64,000 bases of DNA from Sphingobium sp. B2D3C. GTDB taxonomy: Bacteria; Pseudomonadota; Alphaproteobacteria; Sphingomonadales; Sphingomonadaceae. Positions within the stretch are counted from its first letter, which is position 1; every line of letters starts with the position of its first letter. The stretch covers positions 2,170,001-2,234,000 of the forward strand of contig NZ_JAOQOK010000001.1 in assembly GCF_025961835.1 (NCBI RefSeq), given 5' to 3'. Below are positions 19,347-26,908 of the stretch, in pieces. A model generated the notes under the pieces. That model was not told the DNA's origin. It saw nothing but the letters and a program-made list of their open reading frames with translations, and did not search any database. Position numbers and translations under genes: made by a program.

Positions 19347-19529
19347 ATGGCGTCGAAGATCTCCAAGACTGAGCCGATCCCGCTCGAAGAACTCGGCGCG
19401 CGCATTGCCCGCCGCCGCGCGGAACTCGGCATTACGGACGCCGACATCCCCCGCAACAGCGGCGCCCGCCGCACGGACAGCAAGAAGGCATTGCTCAAGG
19501 CCATCAGGGACGTTGGGGGCAACTGGTAA
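19347..19529 (+). CDS. Small hypothetical protein, possible antitoxin-like
   Basis: A 60-residue basic protein (MASKISKTEPIPLEELGARI at the start, then RRTDSKKALLKAIRDVGGNW at the end). I do not recognise the family. The helical, Arg/Lys-rich make-up is common among small antitoxins and regulators, but no toxin partner follows. ATG 19347 was chosen because AGGTG precedes it; ATG 19329 is in frame but lacks a ribosome binding site. It lies between the SocAB-like module and a Tat-exported hydrolase. Confidence 0.4.
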   Translation: MASKISKTEPIPLEELGARIARRRAELGITDADIPRNSGARRTDSKKALLKAIRDVGGNW

Positions 19530-19615
19530 GGCCGCCGACACGCTTGACCGCCTCCCGCCGGCCCCTCACTCTGAGAGCGCGCATAGTTCGCAGCAAAACC
19601 GGAGAGGCCCGCCCC

Positions 19616-20587
19616 ATGAACAGCCGACGCGACTTCATCAAGCAAACCGCCGCCGTCGGCGCCGCAAGCCTCGCCCCCAATATCGCGCCCGCCGCCGCGC
19701 AGGCGCAGTCCCCTGCCCCGCCGCTCTGGCAGAAGCTCTACCCCGGCTTTCGCAACCTGCGGATCAAGACCAGTGGCGCGGAGATCAATGTTGTCACGGG
19801 CGGATCGGGGCCGCCGTTGCTCATGCTCCATGGCGCGCCGGAATCGCTTGTCACCTGGCATCTGGTCGCCCCGGCACTGGCGCGGGATTATACCGTCGTG
19901 CTGGCCGATCTGCGCGGTTATGGGGATAGCAGCAAGCCGGAGGGCGGCGCGGATCATTCGGCTTATTCCAAGCGGGCGATGGCGCAGGATGGCGTGGAGG
20001 TGATGGCGCAGCTGGGCCATGAGCGCTTTCTGCTCGTCGGGCATGATCGCGGCGCGCGGGTCGGGCGGCGGATGGCGCTGGATCATCCCGAGAAGGTCCG
20101 CAAGCTCGCCGTGCTGGACATCTTGCCGGAGCATTATCTCTACAGCCATGTCACGCTCGGCTTCGTGCGCGGCTATTATCACTGGTTCAGCTTCCTGCGC
20201 CCCGCGCCCATTCCGGAGGAGGAGACGCTGGCGCGCTACCAGGCGCGAGCGGGCGAGGCGTCCAGCGAGATCGAACGGGAATATGATCGCCACCGGCTCG
20301 ACCCGGCCATGCTCCATGCGATGTGCGAGGATTATCGTGCCTCGGCCTCGGTCGATCTGGATCTGGACCATGCCGATCTGGCCGCAGGCAAGAAGATCAC
20401 CTGCCCGCTGCTCGCCATCTGGGCCGGCAAGGGGCTCTATCCGCGCCTGTTCGATGACATATTGGGCGTGTGGCAGGCCGAGGCGACGGACGTGCGAGGC
20501 CATGCGCTGCCCAATGCCACGCACAATCTGCAGGAAAGTGACCCGCAGGGGACGCTCACGGCGCTGCAGGCCTTCCTGCGCGACTGA
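19616..20587 (+). CDS. Tat-exported alpha/beta hydrolase, haloacetate-dehalogenase-like
   Basis: A 323-residue protein with a twin-arginine signal (SRRDFIK at residues 3-9, hydrophobic stretch to about 30, cleavage near AQAQS) followed by an alpha/beta hydrolase. The nucleophile elbow is GHDRGARV (Asp144), with Arg145 and Arg148 as in fluoroacetate dehalogenases. Asp168 (LDILP), His189-Trp190 in YYHWF and the catalytic His in NATHNLQ also fit that group. Known members open C-halogen bonds of haloacetates in the cytoplasm, so export is unusual. Epoxide hydrolase is the main alternative. GGAGAGG precedes the ATG. Confidence 0.8.
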   Translation: MNSRRDFIKQTAAVGAASLAPNIAPAAAQAQSPAPPLWQKLYPGFRNLRIKTSGAEINVVTGGSGPPLLMLHGAPESLVTWHLVAPALARDYTVVLADLRGYGDSSKPEGGADHSAYSKRAMAQDGVEVMAQLGHERFLLVGHDRGARVGRRMALDHPEKVRKLAVLDILPEHYLYSHVTLGFVRGYYHWFSFLRPAPIPEEETLARYQARAGEASSEIEREYDRHRLDPAMLHAMCEDYRASASVDLDLDHADLAAGKKITCPLLAIWAGKGLYPRLFDDILGVWQAEATDVRGHALPNATHNLQESDPQGTLTALQAFLRD

Positions 20588-20930
20588 TCTCGGGACCAAT
20601 TTTTCGGAAGATGTGAGCGGAAAAGAAGTCCGGCCTCCCGGGGGGTGGGGGGATGGGAGACCGGACCCTTTTCAGCCGCTCGGCTGTGTGTGGGAGATCA
20701 CCGCCGAAGCGACTTTCTACCCCTTTGGGTGCAGCATTCACTGAACCTGCTCCCTATCAGATAGGGTCGACAGGCCAGGGAACAAGGGCTGCGCGATCAA
20801 TCGCGCCTGACGCACGTTGGGCCGTCCCGCTGCATCGGACGGACGCGTGCAGGCGCTCTTTCGTCGCAGCCATATGTTGGTGGCCGGGCGGGAGGGACCC
20901 GGCCACCGGACTTGTTCGGGCGAATGTGCC
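20588..20930. other. 343-base convergent intergenic region, hairpins only
   Basis: This region lies between the 3' ends of the hydrolase gene and the DUF2171 gene and has no credible gene. It contains a G/C-run stretch with CCGG ends (about 20630-20668) that can fold into a hairpin, and a perfect small hairpin CCCTAT-CAG-ATAGGG at 20752-20766. Neither has a convincing U-tract. It probably holds the transcript ends of both genes. Confidence 0.4.
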
Positions 20931-21329
20931 TCAGGTCGAGGGCGTGCCGGAGCCGCCCATGCCGGTGCCAAGGCCGCTGGTGCCGAAGATCTGCGAATTC
21001 TCGTTGGTGCCGGTCGTGCTGGTGGTCGCCGCGCTGCCGGCATAGCTGTCCGTCTTCACGCCGCCGGACTGGACGCCGGGGCGCGTGCCATCGGCATAGC
21101 CGCCGCCAATCGTCAGGCCCTCGGGCATCGGCGTATCGGGCTTGAGCGTGACGCGATCGTCATGGATGCTGTCGACATAATCGAGGTTGATCTGGTGATG
21201 GCGGCTGTCCGCCGAATCCGTGCGGGTGAGGACCAGCAGATCGCCGTCCACCTTGTCGACGGTGCCGACATGGCGGCCGCTCGCGTCCGCGACTTCCATA
21301 TGCTCCTTGATGCGCCACTTCTCGAACAT
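20931..21329 (-). CDS. DUF2171 (PRC-barrel-like) protein
   Basis: A 132-residue soluble protein. Residues 1-70 match DUF2171: WRIKEHMEVADASGRHVGTV, then VDGDLLVLTRTDSADSRHH and LDYVDSIHDDRVTL. The remainder is a Gly/Thr/Ser-rich tail that looks disordered. The biochemical function is unknown; the domain is common in sphingomonads and often appears with general-stress genes. It is preceded by a perfect general-stress (EcfG-type) promoter, and AAAGGAGTG lies just before the ATG. It converges with the Tat-exported hydrolase gene. Confidence 0.8.
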   Translation of the reverse strand: MFEKWRIKEHMEVADASGRHVGTVDKVDGDLLVLTRTDSADSRHHQINLDYVDSIHDDRVTLKPDTPMPEGLTIGGGYADGTRPGVQSGGVKTDSYAGSAATTSTTGTNENSQIFGTSGLGTGMGGSGTPST

Positions 21330-21381
21330 GGCTCACTCCTTTTCTCTGCAGATACAATGAACTAGATGGTATTGAAGAGAG

Positions 21382-21406
21382 AACGGCCGAGGCGGCGGAG
21401 CGTTCC
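21382..21406 (-). promoter_or_regulatory. EcfG-type general-stress promoter, GGAAC-N16-CGTT
   Basis: On the minus strand GGAAC (21406-21402) and CGTT (21385-21382) are exactly 16 bases apart, matching the promoter recognised by the alphaproteobacterial general-stress sigma factor EcfG. It lies about 55-80 bases before the DUF2171 start. Confidence 0.65.
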
Positions 21407-21549
21407 GAAAACCCCGCCCCATCCAGCGCATCGCAGCCACGACTGGGCCGTTCACAGCCGGCGCCGAGCGCAATCCGGCGCGAGACGGCGCGCGCCGCTT
21501 TTGATACGGGTCAATGCGTCCGGCCGCCTGAGCGGTCACACAGCAGCGG

Positions 21550-21903
21550 ATGACCGACGCGATGACCAAGCACCCCATGCCCCGCCCCTCCGCCGGCACC
21601 GGCGCCGCGCTCGCCTTGCCGGCGGGCCTGCTGCTGATCCTTGGCGGATGCGCCCGGCAGAGCGCCGCGGCGGTGAGCAGCGCGCCGGATACGCCCGGCT
21701 TCCTGCTCGGCCTGTGGCACGGCTTCATCTTTCCCTTCGCCTGGGCGCTCTCGCTGATCGCGGACGATGTCGCCGTCTATGCCGTGCCCAATAATGGCGG
21801 ATGGTATGATTTCGGCTATTTCCTCGGCATCGTCGTCTTCGGCGTGGGCGCGCGCAAGACCAAGACGGTGACCGTCTATGTCGATCGGTGGCGCGGCCGG
21901 TGA
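21550..21903 (+). CDS. Small membrane lipoprotein, unknown function
   Basis: A 117-residue protein with a hydrophobic N-terminal segment ending in a possible lipobox (LLLILGGC, about 27-34), then a second hydrophobic stretch (FLLGLWHGFIFPFAWALSLI) and a third (WYDFGYFLGIVVFGVG). It ends in a basic tail. I cannot name the family. ATG 21562 is an alternative start. Fifty-seven bases downstream is a PepSY-TM-like gene on the same strand, so the three small membrane genes here may form one operon. Confidence 0.6.
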   Translation: MTDAMTKHPMPRPSAGTGAALALPAGLLLILGGCARQSAAAVSSAPDTPGFLLGLWHGFIFPFAWALSLIADDVAVYAVPNNGGWYDFGYFLGIVVFGVGARKTKTVTVYVDRWRGR

Positions 21904-21960
21904 TGACGAGCGCCCATCCTTCCGCTGCTGCACCTGCCTTCCGCAAGAAAGGATGCACCC

Positions 21961-22368
21961 ATGCGTAAATGGCATCGCTGGACCACCGTCTTCATCGGCC
22001 TGTTCATGTTGTTCATCGCCCTGACCGGCCTCGGCAGCCATTTCGCCGCGATGGTCGCGCGGGGGAGCGTGTTCGAGACCGAGGAGCGCGGTGCCCCGCC
22101 GGCCGCGCAGACGCCGGCCGCGGTACAGAAGGCTGGCCCGTCTGCGGGTGCGCCCGCCGCCCAGCAAGCCGCGCCGAACCCCGCCCGCAAGTTGGTCGGC
22201 CTGTTTCATCATCTCCATTCGGGCGAGTTTTTCGGTCCCGTCGGCGTGATCATCTCCCTGCTCTCCGGCTTCGCGCTCGTCTTCTTCGCGATTTCCGGCA
22301 TGTGGATGTATGTGCAGATGTTCCGCAACCGCCTCAGCCGGGGACGGCGCGACATCTTCTGGAAATGA
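21961..22368 (+). CDS. PepSY-associated TM-helix protein
   Basis: A 135-residue membrane protein with an N-terminal TM helix (KWHRWTTVFIGLFMLFIALT) beginning with the KWHRW motif seen in PepSY_TM proteins. A linker rich in Ala, Pro and Gln follows (about 45-75), then HHLHSGEFFG and a second TM helix (IISLLSGFALVFFAISGMWM). PepSY-TM proteins are often associated with siderophore or iron-reduction systems, but no such gene is adjacent. The stop overlaps the start of the next small gene in ATGA. Confidence 0.7.
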   Translation: MRKWHRWTTVFIGLFMLFIALTGLGSHFAAMVARGSVFETEERGAPPAAQTPAAVQKAGPSAGAPAAQQAAPNPARKLVGLFHHLHSGEFFGPVGVIISLLSGFALVFFAISGMWMYVQMFRNRLSRGRRDIFWK

Positions 22369-22553
22369 CCCTCCCGGCGCTCATCATGGCCGGCGTCTCG
22401 GGCACTGCGGCGCTCTGCGGTGCGCTCATCCTCGCGCGCAAGGCGCGGACCCCGCAGGGTGTCTATGGCAAGCGCATCGCCGGCACCATGGCGCTCTCCT
22501 TCGCGCTCATCCTCGCCCTGTTCGCCTGGGGGCTGGAGCGCATGGCCGGCTGA
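22365..22553 (+). CDS. Small two-helix membrane protein
   Basis: A 62-residue protein made almost only of two hydrophobic helices (LPALIMAGVSGTAALCGALI and GTMALSFALILALFAWGL) around a short basic loop (RKARTPQGVYGKR). It starts in the ATGA overlap with the PepSY-TM gene, so it is translationally coupled and likely a partner of that protein. No family is recognised. Confidence 0.65.
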   Translation: MTLPALIMAGVSGTAALCGALILARKARTPQGVYGKRIAGTMALSFALILALFAWGLERMAG

Positions 22554-22596
22554 ACCGACGGCGGCCTGCGGCGCTGGCGAAAGTCAAGGCCGGGGA

Positions 22597-22643
22597 CACA
22601 AAATTTACTGTGGATGAACGCCACAACACCGCTAGACATTGTG
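22597..22643 (+). promoter_or_regulatory. Possible pair of NrdR boxes upstream of nrdB
   Basis: Two imperfect 16-base palindromes, CACAAAATTTACTGTG (22597-22612) and ACCGCTAGACATTGTG (22628-22643), have centres 31 bases apart. NrdR boxes in front of ribonucleotide reductase genes come in such pairs about three helical turns apart. The second box matches poorly, so this is a candidate only. Confidence 0.35.
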
Positions 22644-22717
22644 GTGGATTGGACTAGCATCCCCCTTCATCTAGTTATTTGTGCGCTACAGCCATCCCAA
22701 TTGCGGAGCCCGGAAAA

Positions 22718-23770
22718 ATGTCGCTTCTCCAAGCCTCCAAGGTCTACAAGCCCTTCGAATATCCCTGGGCCTATGACTATTGGAAGCGCCAGCAGCAGGT
22801 CCACTGGATGCCCGAGGAAGTGCCTCTGGGCGAGGATTGCCGCGACTGGGCGCAGAAGCTCTCCGACCATGAGCGCAACCTGCTGACGCAGATCTTCCGC
22901 TTCTTCACCCAGGCGGACGTGGAAGTGCAGGATTGCTACCACGACAAATATGGCCGCGTGTTCAAGCCGACCGAGATCAAGATGATGCTGACCGCGTTCA
23001 GCAACATGGAGACGATCCACATCGCGGCCTACTCGCACCTGCTCGACACCATCGGCATGCCCGAGAGCGAATATTCGATGTTCCTCGAATATGACGAGAT
23101 GCGCGCCAAGCATGATTACATGCAGCAGTTCGGCGTGGACAGCGATGAGGACATTGCCCGCACCCTCGCCATGTTCGGCGGCTTTACCGAGGGCATGCAG
23201 CTCTTCGCCAGCTTCGCGATGCTGATGAACTTCCCGCGCTTCAACAAGATGAAGGGCATGGGCCAGATCGTCACCTGGTCGGTGCGCGACGAGAGCCTGC
23301 ACTGCGAGGGCATCGTGCGCCTGTTCCACGAGTTCGTGAAGGAGCGCGACTGCCTGACCAAGGCGGTGAAGGAAGACATTATCGACTGCTGCCAGAAGAC
23401 CGTGCGGCTGGAGGATGCCTTCATCGACCTCGCCTTCGAGCAAGGCCCGGTGCCCGGCATGACCGCCAAGGAGATCAAGCGCTACATCCGCTACATCGCC
23501 GACTGGCGGCTGGGCCAGCTCGGCTTCCAGCCGATCTACATGATCGAGGAGCACCCGCTCCCCTGGCTCACCCCGCTGCTCAACGGCGTGGAGCACGCCA
23601 ACTTCTTCGAAACGCGCGCCACCGAATATTCCAAGGGCGCCACGCGCGGCAACTGGAACGAAGTGTGGGACAGCTTCGACCGCCGCAAGAAAATGCGCGC
23701 CAATGACGGCGAGGCCGAAAGCGACAGCGGCGAGGACATGTTCTCGCGGGCAGGCGTGGCGGCGGAGTAA
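22718..23770 (+). CDS. nrdB: Ribonucleotide reductase class Ia, beta subunit NrdB
   Basis: A 350-residue NrdB/NrdF-type protein that carries the di-iron tyrosyl radical used by NrdA to make deoxyribonucleotides. Iron-ligand motifs are visible: NMETIHIAAYSHL (E-x2-H) and RDESLHCEGI (E-x2-H), with an upstream acidic ligand in FTQADVEVQD. The C-terminus is acidic and ends FSRAGVAAE, while the family tail binds NrdA. The start MSLLQASKVYKPFEYPWA was chosen over a longer non-ATG frame. There is no nrdA in the window, so the two subunits are either separated or nrdA lies beyond this region. An AT-rich cassette follows directly. Confidence 0.93.
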   Translation: MSLLQASKVYKPFEYPWAYDYWKRQQQVHWMPEEVPLGEDCRDWAQKLSDHERNLLTQIFRFFTQADVEVQDCYHDKYGRVFKPTEIKMMLTAFSNMETIHIAAYSHLLDTIGMPESEYSMFLEYDEMRAKHDYMQQFGVDSDEDIARTLAMFGGFTEGMQLFASFAMLMNFPRFNKMKGMGQIVTWSVRDESLHCEGIVRLFHEFVKERDCLTKAVKEDIIDCCQKTVRLEDAFIDLAFEQGPVPGMTAKEIKRYIRYIADWRLGQLGFQPIYMIEEHPLPWLTPLLNGVEHANFFETRATEYSKGATRGNWNEVWDSFDRRKKMRANDGEAESDSGEDMFSRAGVAAE

Positions 23771-23788
23771 ATTGAAGGACTACAGACG

Positions 23789-24307
23789 ATGAATTGGCTG
23801 ACTGACCCTGCCAACTCGTCAGTAGTCGGCGGAATCGGATTAGCGACATCTGTTGTAGGAACAGCGCTTACGCTTGTGGGACTTTTAATTACATACCTGC
23901 AAGCTAAGAAAGCTAGCTCAGCTGCCGCCGCAGCCACTCAAGCAGTAAAGGACTTCCGGTTTCGCATCGACAGACATGATGCAGCTCGCGATATTGCAGA
24001 AGCGGAGTATGCACTAAATCAAGCACGAAAGCATCTTCGCAACACAGCTTGGAAAGATGTCGTCGACAGTTATGACGACGCTCAGAGAGCGGTGGTTCGG
24101 ATCGTAGTTTTTTTAGAGGCATCGGATTTCGACAAGGTCGATGAACTTAAGAAAATGGCGGCGCAGATCGTTAATATGTGTGGTCGAATTGAGAAAGCTA
24201 TTTCGAATCAAGCAGCATTTCCCGATTCTCAAAAACTAAATGCAGCAATTCGGAATAATTACACCATTCTGATTTCGCTGAGAAAATTTTTGAGTGAGAG
24301 CGCTTAA
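23789..24307 (+). CDS. Membrane-anchored helical protein of an AT-rich cassette
   Basis: A 172-residue protein with one N-terminal TM segment (IGLATSVVGTALTLVGLLIT) and a long helical cytoplasmic part with a conserved-looking RFRIDRHDAARDIAEAEYAL. I do not recognise a named family. It starts 18 bases after nrdB but is clearly lower in GC and uses A/T-ending codons, unlike nrdB, which suggests acquisition. The next gene begins one base after its stop, so the two form an operon and probably act together. Membrane-plus-small-partner pairs of this kind occur among defence and effector cassettes, but nothing here proves that. Confidence 0.6.
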   Translation: MNWLTDPANSSVVGGIGLATSVVGTALTLVGLLITYLQAKKASSAAAAATQAVKDFRFRIDRHDAARDIAEAEYALNQARKHLRNTAWKDVVDSYDDAQRAVVRIVVFLEASDFDKVDELKKMAAQIVNMCGRIEKAISNQAAFPDSQKLNAAIRNNYTILISLRKFLSESA

Positions 24308-24308
24308 A

Positions 24309-24689
24309 ATGTCCGACGAAGTTGATCGCTATAGAAATTTAGTTAATCTCTTATACAATAAGAGTATATCTAAGTCTTTGGATTGGAAAAATAGTCCTTG
24401 GACCAATAGGCTATCAGTAAATATTGGAAACTATAGAGTCGAAATTGATACGGGAGAAGAATCGGACGGAACGCCAGTTGAAATAATTTATATTCTAAAC
24501 GCGTCAAATCAAATCGTAGACTCATTCAACGATAACGAGTTGTCTGGCGAAGAAACCGGAGTCGATGGATATGATAACTATTGGCTTCTAATGAAGCGTA
24601 TTCATCATTTGGCTCATCGCAAGTCAAAAAAGTCGGATGAGGCAATCGAGAATATCCTTAGAAATTTGAATAATGATCAGGATTTTTAA
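24309..24689 (+). CDS. Small acidic protein, partner in the AT-rich cassette
   Basis: A 126-residue soluble, acidic protein beginning MSDEVDRYRNLVNLLYNKSI. It has no signal peptide or TM segment and no family I can identify. Its composition (Asn, Ile and Lys rich) is the most AT-rich in the window. It begins one base after the stop of the membrane-anchored gene (TAA A ATG), so the two are translated in close coupling. The GC-rich host background resumes after about 24700. Confidence 0.55.
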   Translation: MSDEVDRYRNLVNLLYNKSISKSLDWKNSPWTNRLSVNIGNYRVEIDTGEESDGTPVEIIYILNASNQIVDSFNDNELSGEETGVDGYDNYWLLMKRIHHLAHRKSKKSDEAIENILRNLNNDQDF

Positions 24690-24885
24690 GAGAAAAGATT
24701 AACGCCCTAGCCACTTAGGATTGTTCAACCGGCGGTACAGCCGTCGATTTGCACAATGCATCTCACCTCAAAGACCCTTTCCCTCAAATGAACCGCCCGT
24801 CGCCACCCGTTCAGGCGACTCGCGATACAGTCCGATCCGATCTCCCGCTGCCGGGAGAGACAGAATAAGGATCGGAGTGAGACAG

Positions 24886-25440
24886 ATGTACAAGGCTCTG
24901 AAGAACAGCATCGCGGCGCTGGCGCTTGGTGCGGTGACCATGGGCGGTCTGGCCGCCACCCCCGCTTTTGCCGACCCGGGTCGCGGGCATGACCGGCATT
25001 GGCAGCGCGATCGCGACGACCGGCGCGATTACCGTCATGACAATCGCCGTTGGGACCGGGACGACCGCCGGGGCCGTGACCGGGTTGTGGTGATCGATCG
25101 CCGCCCTGTCGTGCGCCCTGCCCCGCGTGTCGTCTATGCCTATGACTATAACCGGCCGGACCCGCGCTATCGCGGCTATTATGCGGACCGATACTATCGC
25201 GGCGGCTATGCGCCGGTGCGCGTCTACCGCGATACCCGCGTGTATCGGGGCTATGACGATCGCTATTATTGCCGCCGGTCGGACGGCACCACCGGCCTGA
25301 TCGTCGGTGCGGCGCTGGGCGGCTTGCTTGGCGATCAGCTCGATCGCGGCCGTTCCTCGATCCTGGGGGCCGTGCTGGGCGCGGGTGCCGGGGCGATGAT
25401 CGGACGGTCGATCGATCGGGGCGATGTCGTCTGCCGCTAA
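24886..25440 (+). CDS. Exported glycine-zipper 2TM-type protein
   Basis: A 184-residue protein with a signal peptide (AALALGAVTMGGLAATPAFA, cleavage near residue 30). An Arg/Asp/Tyr-rich middle part follows (about 31-130), and then a glycine-zipper segment (GLIVGAALGGLLGDQLDRGR, then ILGAVLGAGAGAMIG). Such proteins sit in the periplasm or outer membrane and resemble the 17-kDa surface antigen/RcnB-like group; the function is unclear. GGAGTGAGAC precedes the ATG. A strong terminator follows 28 bases after the stop. Confidence 0.75.
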   Translation: MYKALKNSIAALALGAVTMGGLAATPAFADPGRGHDRHWQRDRDDRRDYRHDNRRWDRDDRRGRDRVVVIDRRPVVRPAPRVVYAYDYNRPDPRYRGYYADRYYRGGYAPVRVYRDTRVYRGYDDRYYCRRSDGTTGLIVGAALGGLLGDQLDRGRSSILGAVLGAGAGAMIGRSIDRGDVVCR

Positions 25441-25467
25441 GCCCGGCCGACACAGATCTGCAGCATT

Positions 25468-25502
25468 AGCCCGGCGCGCTGACCTCAGCGGGCCGGGCTT
25501 TT
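25468..25502 (+). terminator. Rho-independent terminator
   Basis: Arms AGCCCGGCGCGCT (25468-25480) and AGCGGGCCGGGCT (25487-25499) pair with one mismatch around a six-base loop, followed by TTTT. It ends the glycine-zipper transcript and stands 41 bases from the 3' end of the converging entericidin-like gene. Confidence 0.85.
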
Positions 25503-25542
25503 GTCAGCCAAGGGTCAGTTGCCAGGGATCAGTTGCCAAGCA

Positions 25543-25677
25543 TCAGTTGATCGCGTCCTGACCTGCCTGCCCCACGGACTCGATGTCCCGGCCAAGGCCC
25601 TTCACCGTCGCGCAAGCAGACAGGAGCAGGGATGCGCTCACGACCGCGAAAAGCAGCGCCGACCTTCTTGTTTTCAT
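25543..25677 (-). CDS. Entericidin-like small lipoprotein
   Basis: A 44-residue lipoprotein: signal MKTRRSALLFAVVSASLLLS with lipobox LSAC, then the entericidin-type tail TVKGLGRDIESVGQAGQDAI. Entericidin A/B lipoproteins are short outer-membrane-associated peptides linked to stress and stationary phase; their function in this group is not established. The longer frame upstream was rejected because this ATG begins the signal peptide and GAGG lies just upstream. Confidence 0.8.
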   Translation of the reverse strand: MKTRRSALLFAVVSASLLLSACATVKGLGRDIESVGQAGQDAIN

Positions 25678-25829
25678 GTCCTCGATCCCTTTCCGATTAT
25701 CGGATGTTTTCCAACGCCCTCGACTATCCGAAAAAATGCGATCCGGCGCAATCCGCCTGCTGGTGATCCCGGCCCGGATGAAAAGGCGCACATGTGCGAT
25801 GCATTGCTGCCGGAAGGCGCTTCAGAGCG

Positions 25830-25854
25830 GGAACCGGTCGCGAGCGCGCACGTA
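25830..25854 (+). promoter_or_regulatory. Possible EcfG-type promoter, GGAAC-N16-CGTA
   Basis: GGAAC at 25830-25834 and CGTA at 25851-25854 are 16 bases apart. The -10 element differs by one base from CGTT. It lies 33-57 bases before the 55-codon gene at 25887. Confidence 0.4.
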
Positions 25855-25886
25855 TTCCTAGCGGTACAATCGAAGGAGATTTCCGC

Positions 25887-26054
25887 ATGGATCCGGTCAC
25901 CATCGAGCATCGCCGTCAGGAGCTGCAGAGCCTGCTTGCGCAAATTCAGGCCAACCCCTCGCGCGACTGGCACCGTGAGCGGCAGCGCGTGATCGTGTTG
26001 CAGCATATGGTCGGCGCACAGGCAGCCCGCACCCACCCCGGCACCCGACATTGA
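25887..26054 (+). CDS. Small hypothetical protein, 55 aa
   Basis: A short soluble, helical protein (starts MDPVTIEHRRQELQSLLAQI; Arg/Gln/His rich). AAGGAG lies 8 bases before the ATG, the best ribosome binding site in this area, which supports a real gene despite the small size. A possible general-stress promoter is just upstream. No family is recognised. Confidence 0.6.
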   Translation: MDPVTIEHRRQELQSLLAQIQANPSRDWHRERQRVIVLQHMVGAQAARTHPGTRH

Positions 26055-26239
26055 TTCCACTTTCAACGGCGATGAACCGCATCGCCGCAAAGCTCTGAAT
26101 CTCGGCGAGTCGCGGGTTCCCACCGGTGCGACGAATCGAGTCCATAAGGGTCTTGCCTTGGTGGAATCAGAGGAGGATAAGCGCCTCTTGATGGGAACAG
26201 GGCCGCCACCCATGGCGCCCCCTCGGGAGGAAGAATGTT

Positions 26240-26902
26240 ATGGCACTGAGCATGATCGGGGGCCGGCGGATCAAGGCCGCAGTCGCACTGTCCGCTCTGC
26301 CGCTGCTGGCCTTGGCCGGATGCACCGCCAAGCAGGTTGCCGAAGCGCCGCTGCAGAACATTCCCGTTCCCATTCCCCAGAATGTTCCGCTGATCGAAGT
26401 GCCGCCGCCGCCGCCGATTCTGATCGGTGAGAACAAGGGGCAGGACATGTGGCACCTGCGCTCGGGCCTCAACGTCGCCGTGCTGCTCTGCCAGGGGCCG
26501 GACAATGCCGCGATGGTCTCCGACTACAACCGGATGCTCTCGGTGCATAAGGGCCTGCTCTCGGAAGCCGCGCAGATGCAGGTCGATCTGTTCAAGGCCA
26601 AGGGCGGTCGCAAGTGGCAGGATGCCCATGACGACCATATGACCAAGCTCTACAATCGCTATTCCAACACATCGACGCGCGACAAGTTCTGCGCCAAGGC
26701 CAAGGCGCAGCTCGCCGAAGTCGCGAACCAGACCCCCATTGCGTTCAGCGAGAAGGCGACGTTCCTGCTGTGGGAGCTGAACAAGGCCGCCAGCCTGCCC
26801 GATCCGGACGGATCGCTCGCGCGCGCTGCCGCCGCGAACAGCACGCCGGGTCTGGTGCAGACCGTCCAGGCGACGACCAGCCAGACGACCACGCAGCGCT
26901 AA
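26240..26902 (+). CDS. Hypothetical lipoprotein, 220 aa
   Basis: A lipoprotein with signal peptide ending in lipobox LALAGC (about 23-28). A proline-rich spacer follows (PVPIPQNVPLIEVPPPPPIL), then a folded domain with DMWHLRSGLNVAVLLCQGPD and two further cysteines, and a Thr/Gln-rich tail. I cannot name the family. GGGAGGAAG precedes the ATG. The gene converges with the short-chain dehydrogenase, with a GC-rich hairpin between them. Confidence 0.65.
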   Translation: MALSMIGGRRIKAAVALSALPLLALAGCTAKQVAEAPLQNIPVPIPQNVPLIEVPPPPPILIGENKGQDMWHLRSGLNVAVLLCQGPDNAAMVSDYNRMLSVHKGLLSEAAQMQVDLFKAKGGRKWQDAHDDHMTKLYNRYSNTSTRDKFCAKAKAQLAEVANQTPIAFSEKATFLLWELNKAASLPDPDGSLARAAAANSTPGLVQTVQATTSQTTTQR

Positions 26903-26908
26903 GCGGCG

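Noticed and set aside
20588..20930. Possible structured RNA in the convergent gap
   Set aside because: Only small hairpins are visible, with no known riboswitch or regulatory RNA signature, so it was recorded as intergenic rather than as an RNA gene.
25678..25760. EcfG promoter for the entericidin-like gene
   Set aside because: GGATA and GGAAA occur, but no GGAAC with CGTT at the right distance.
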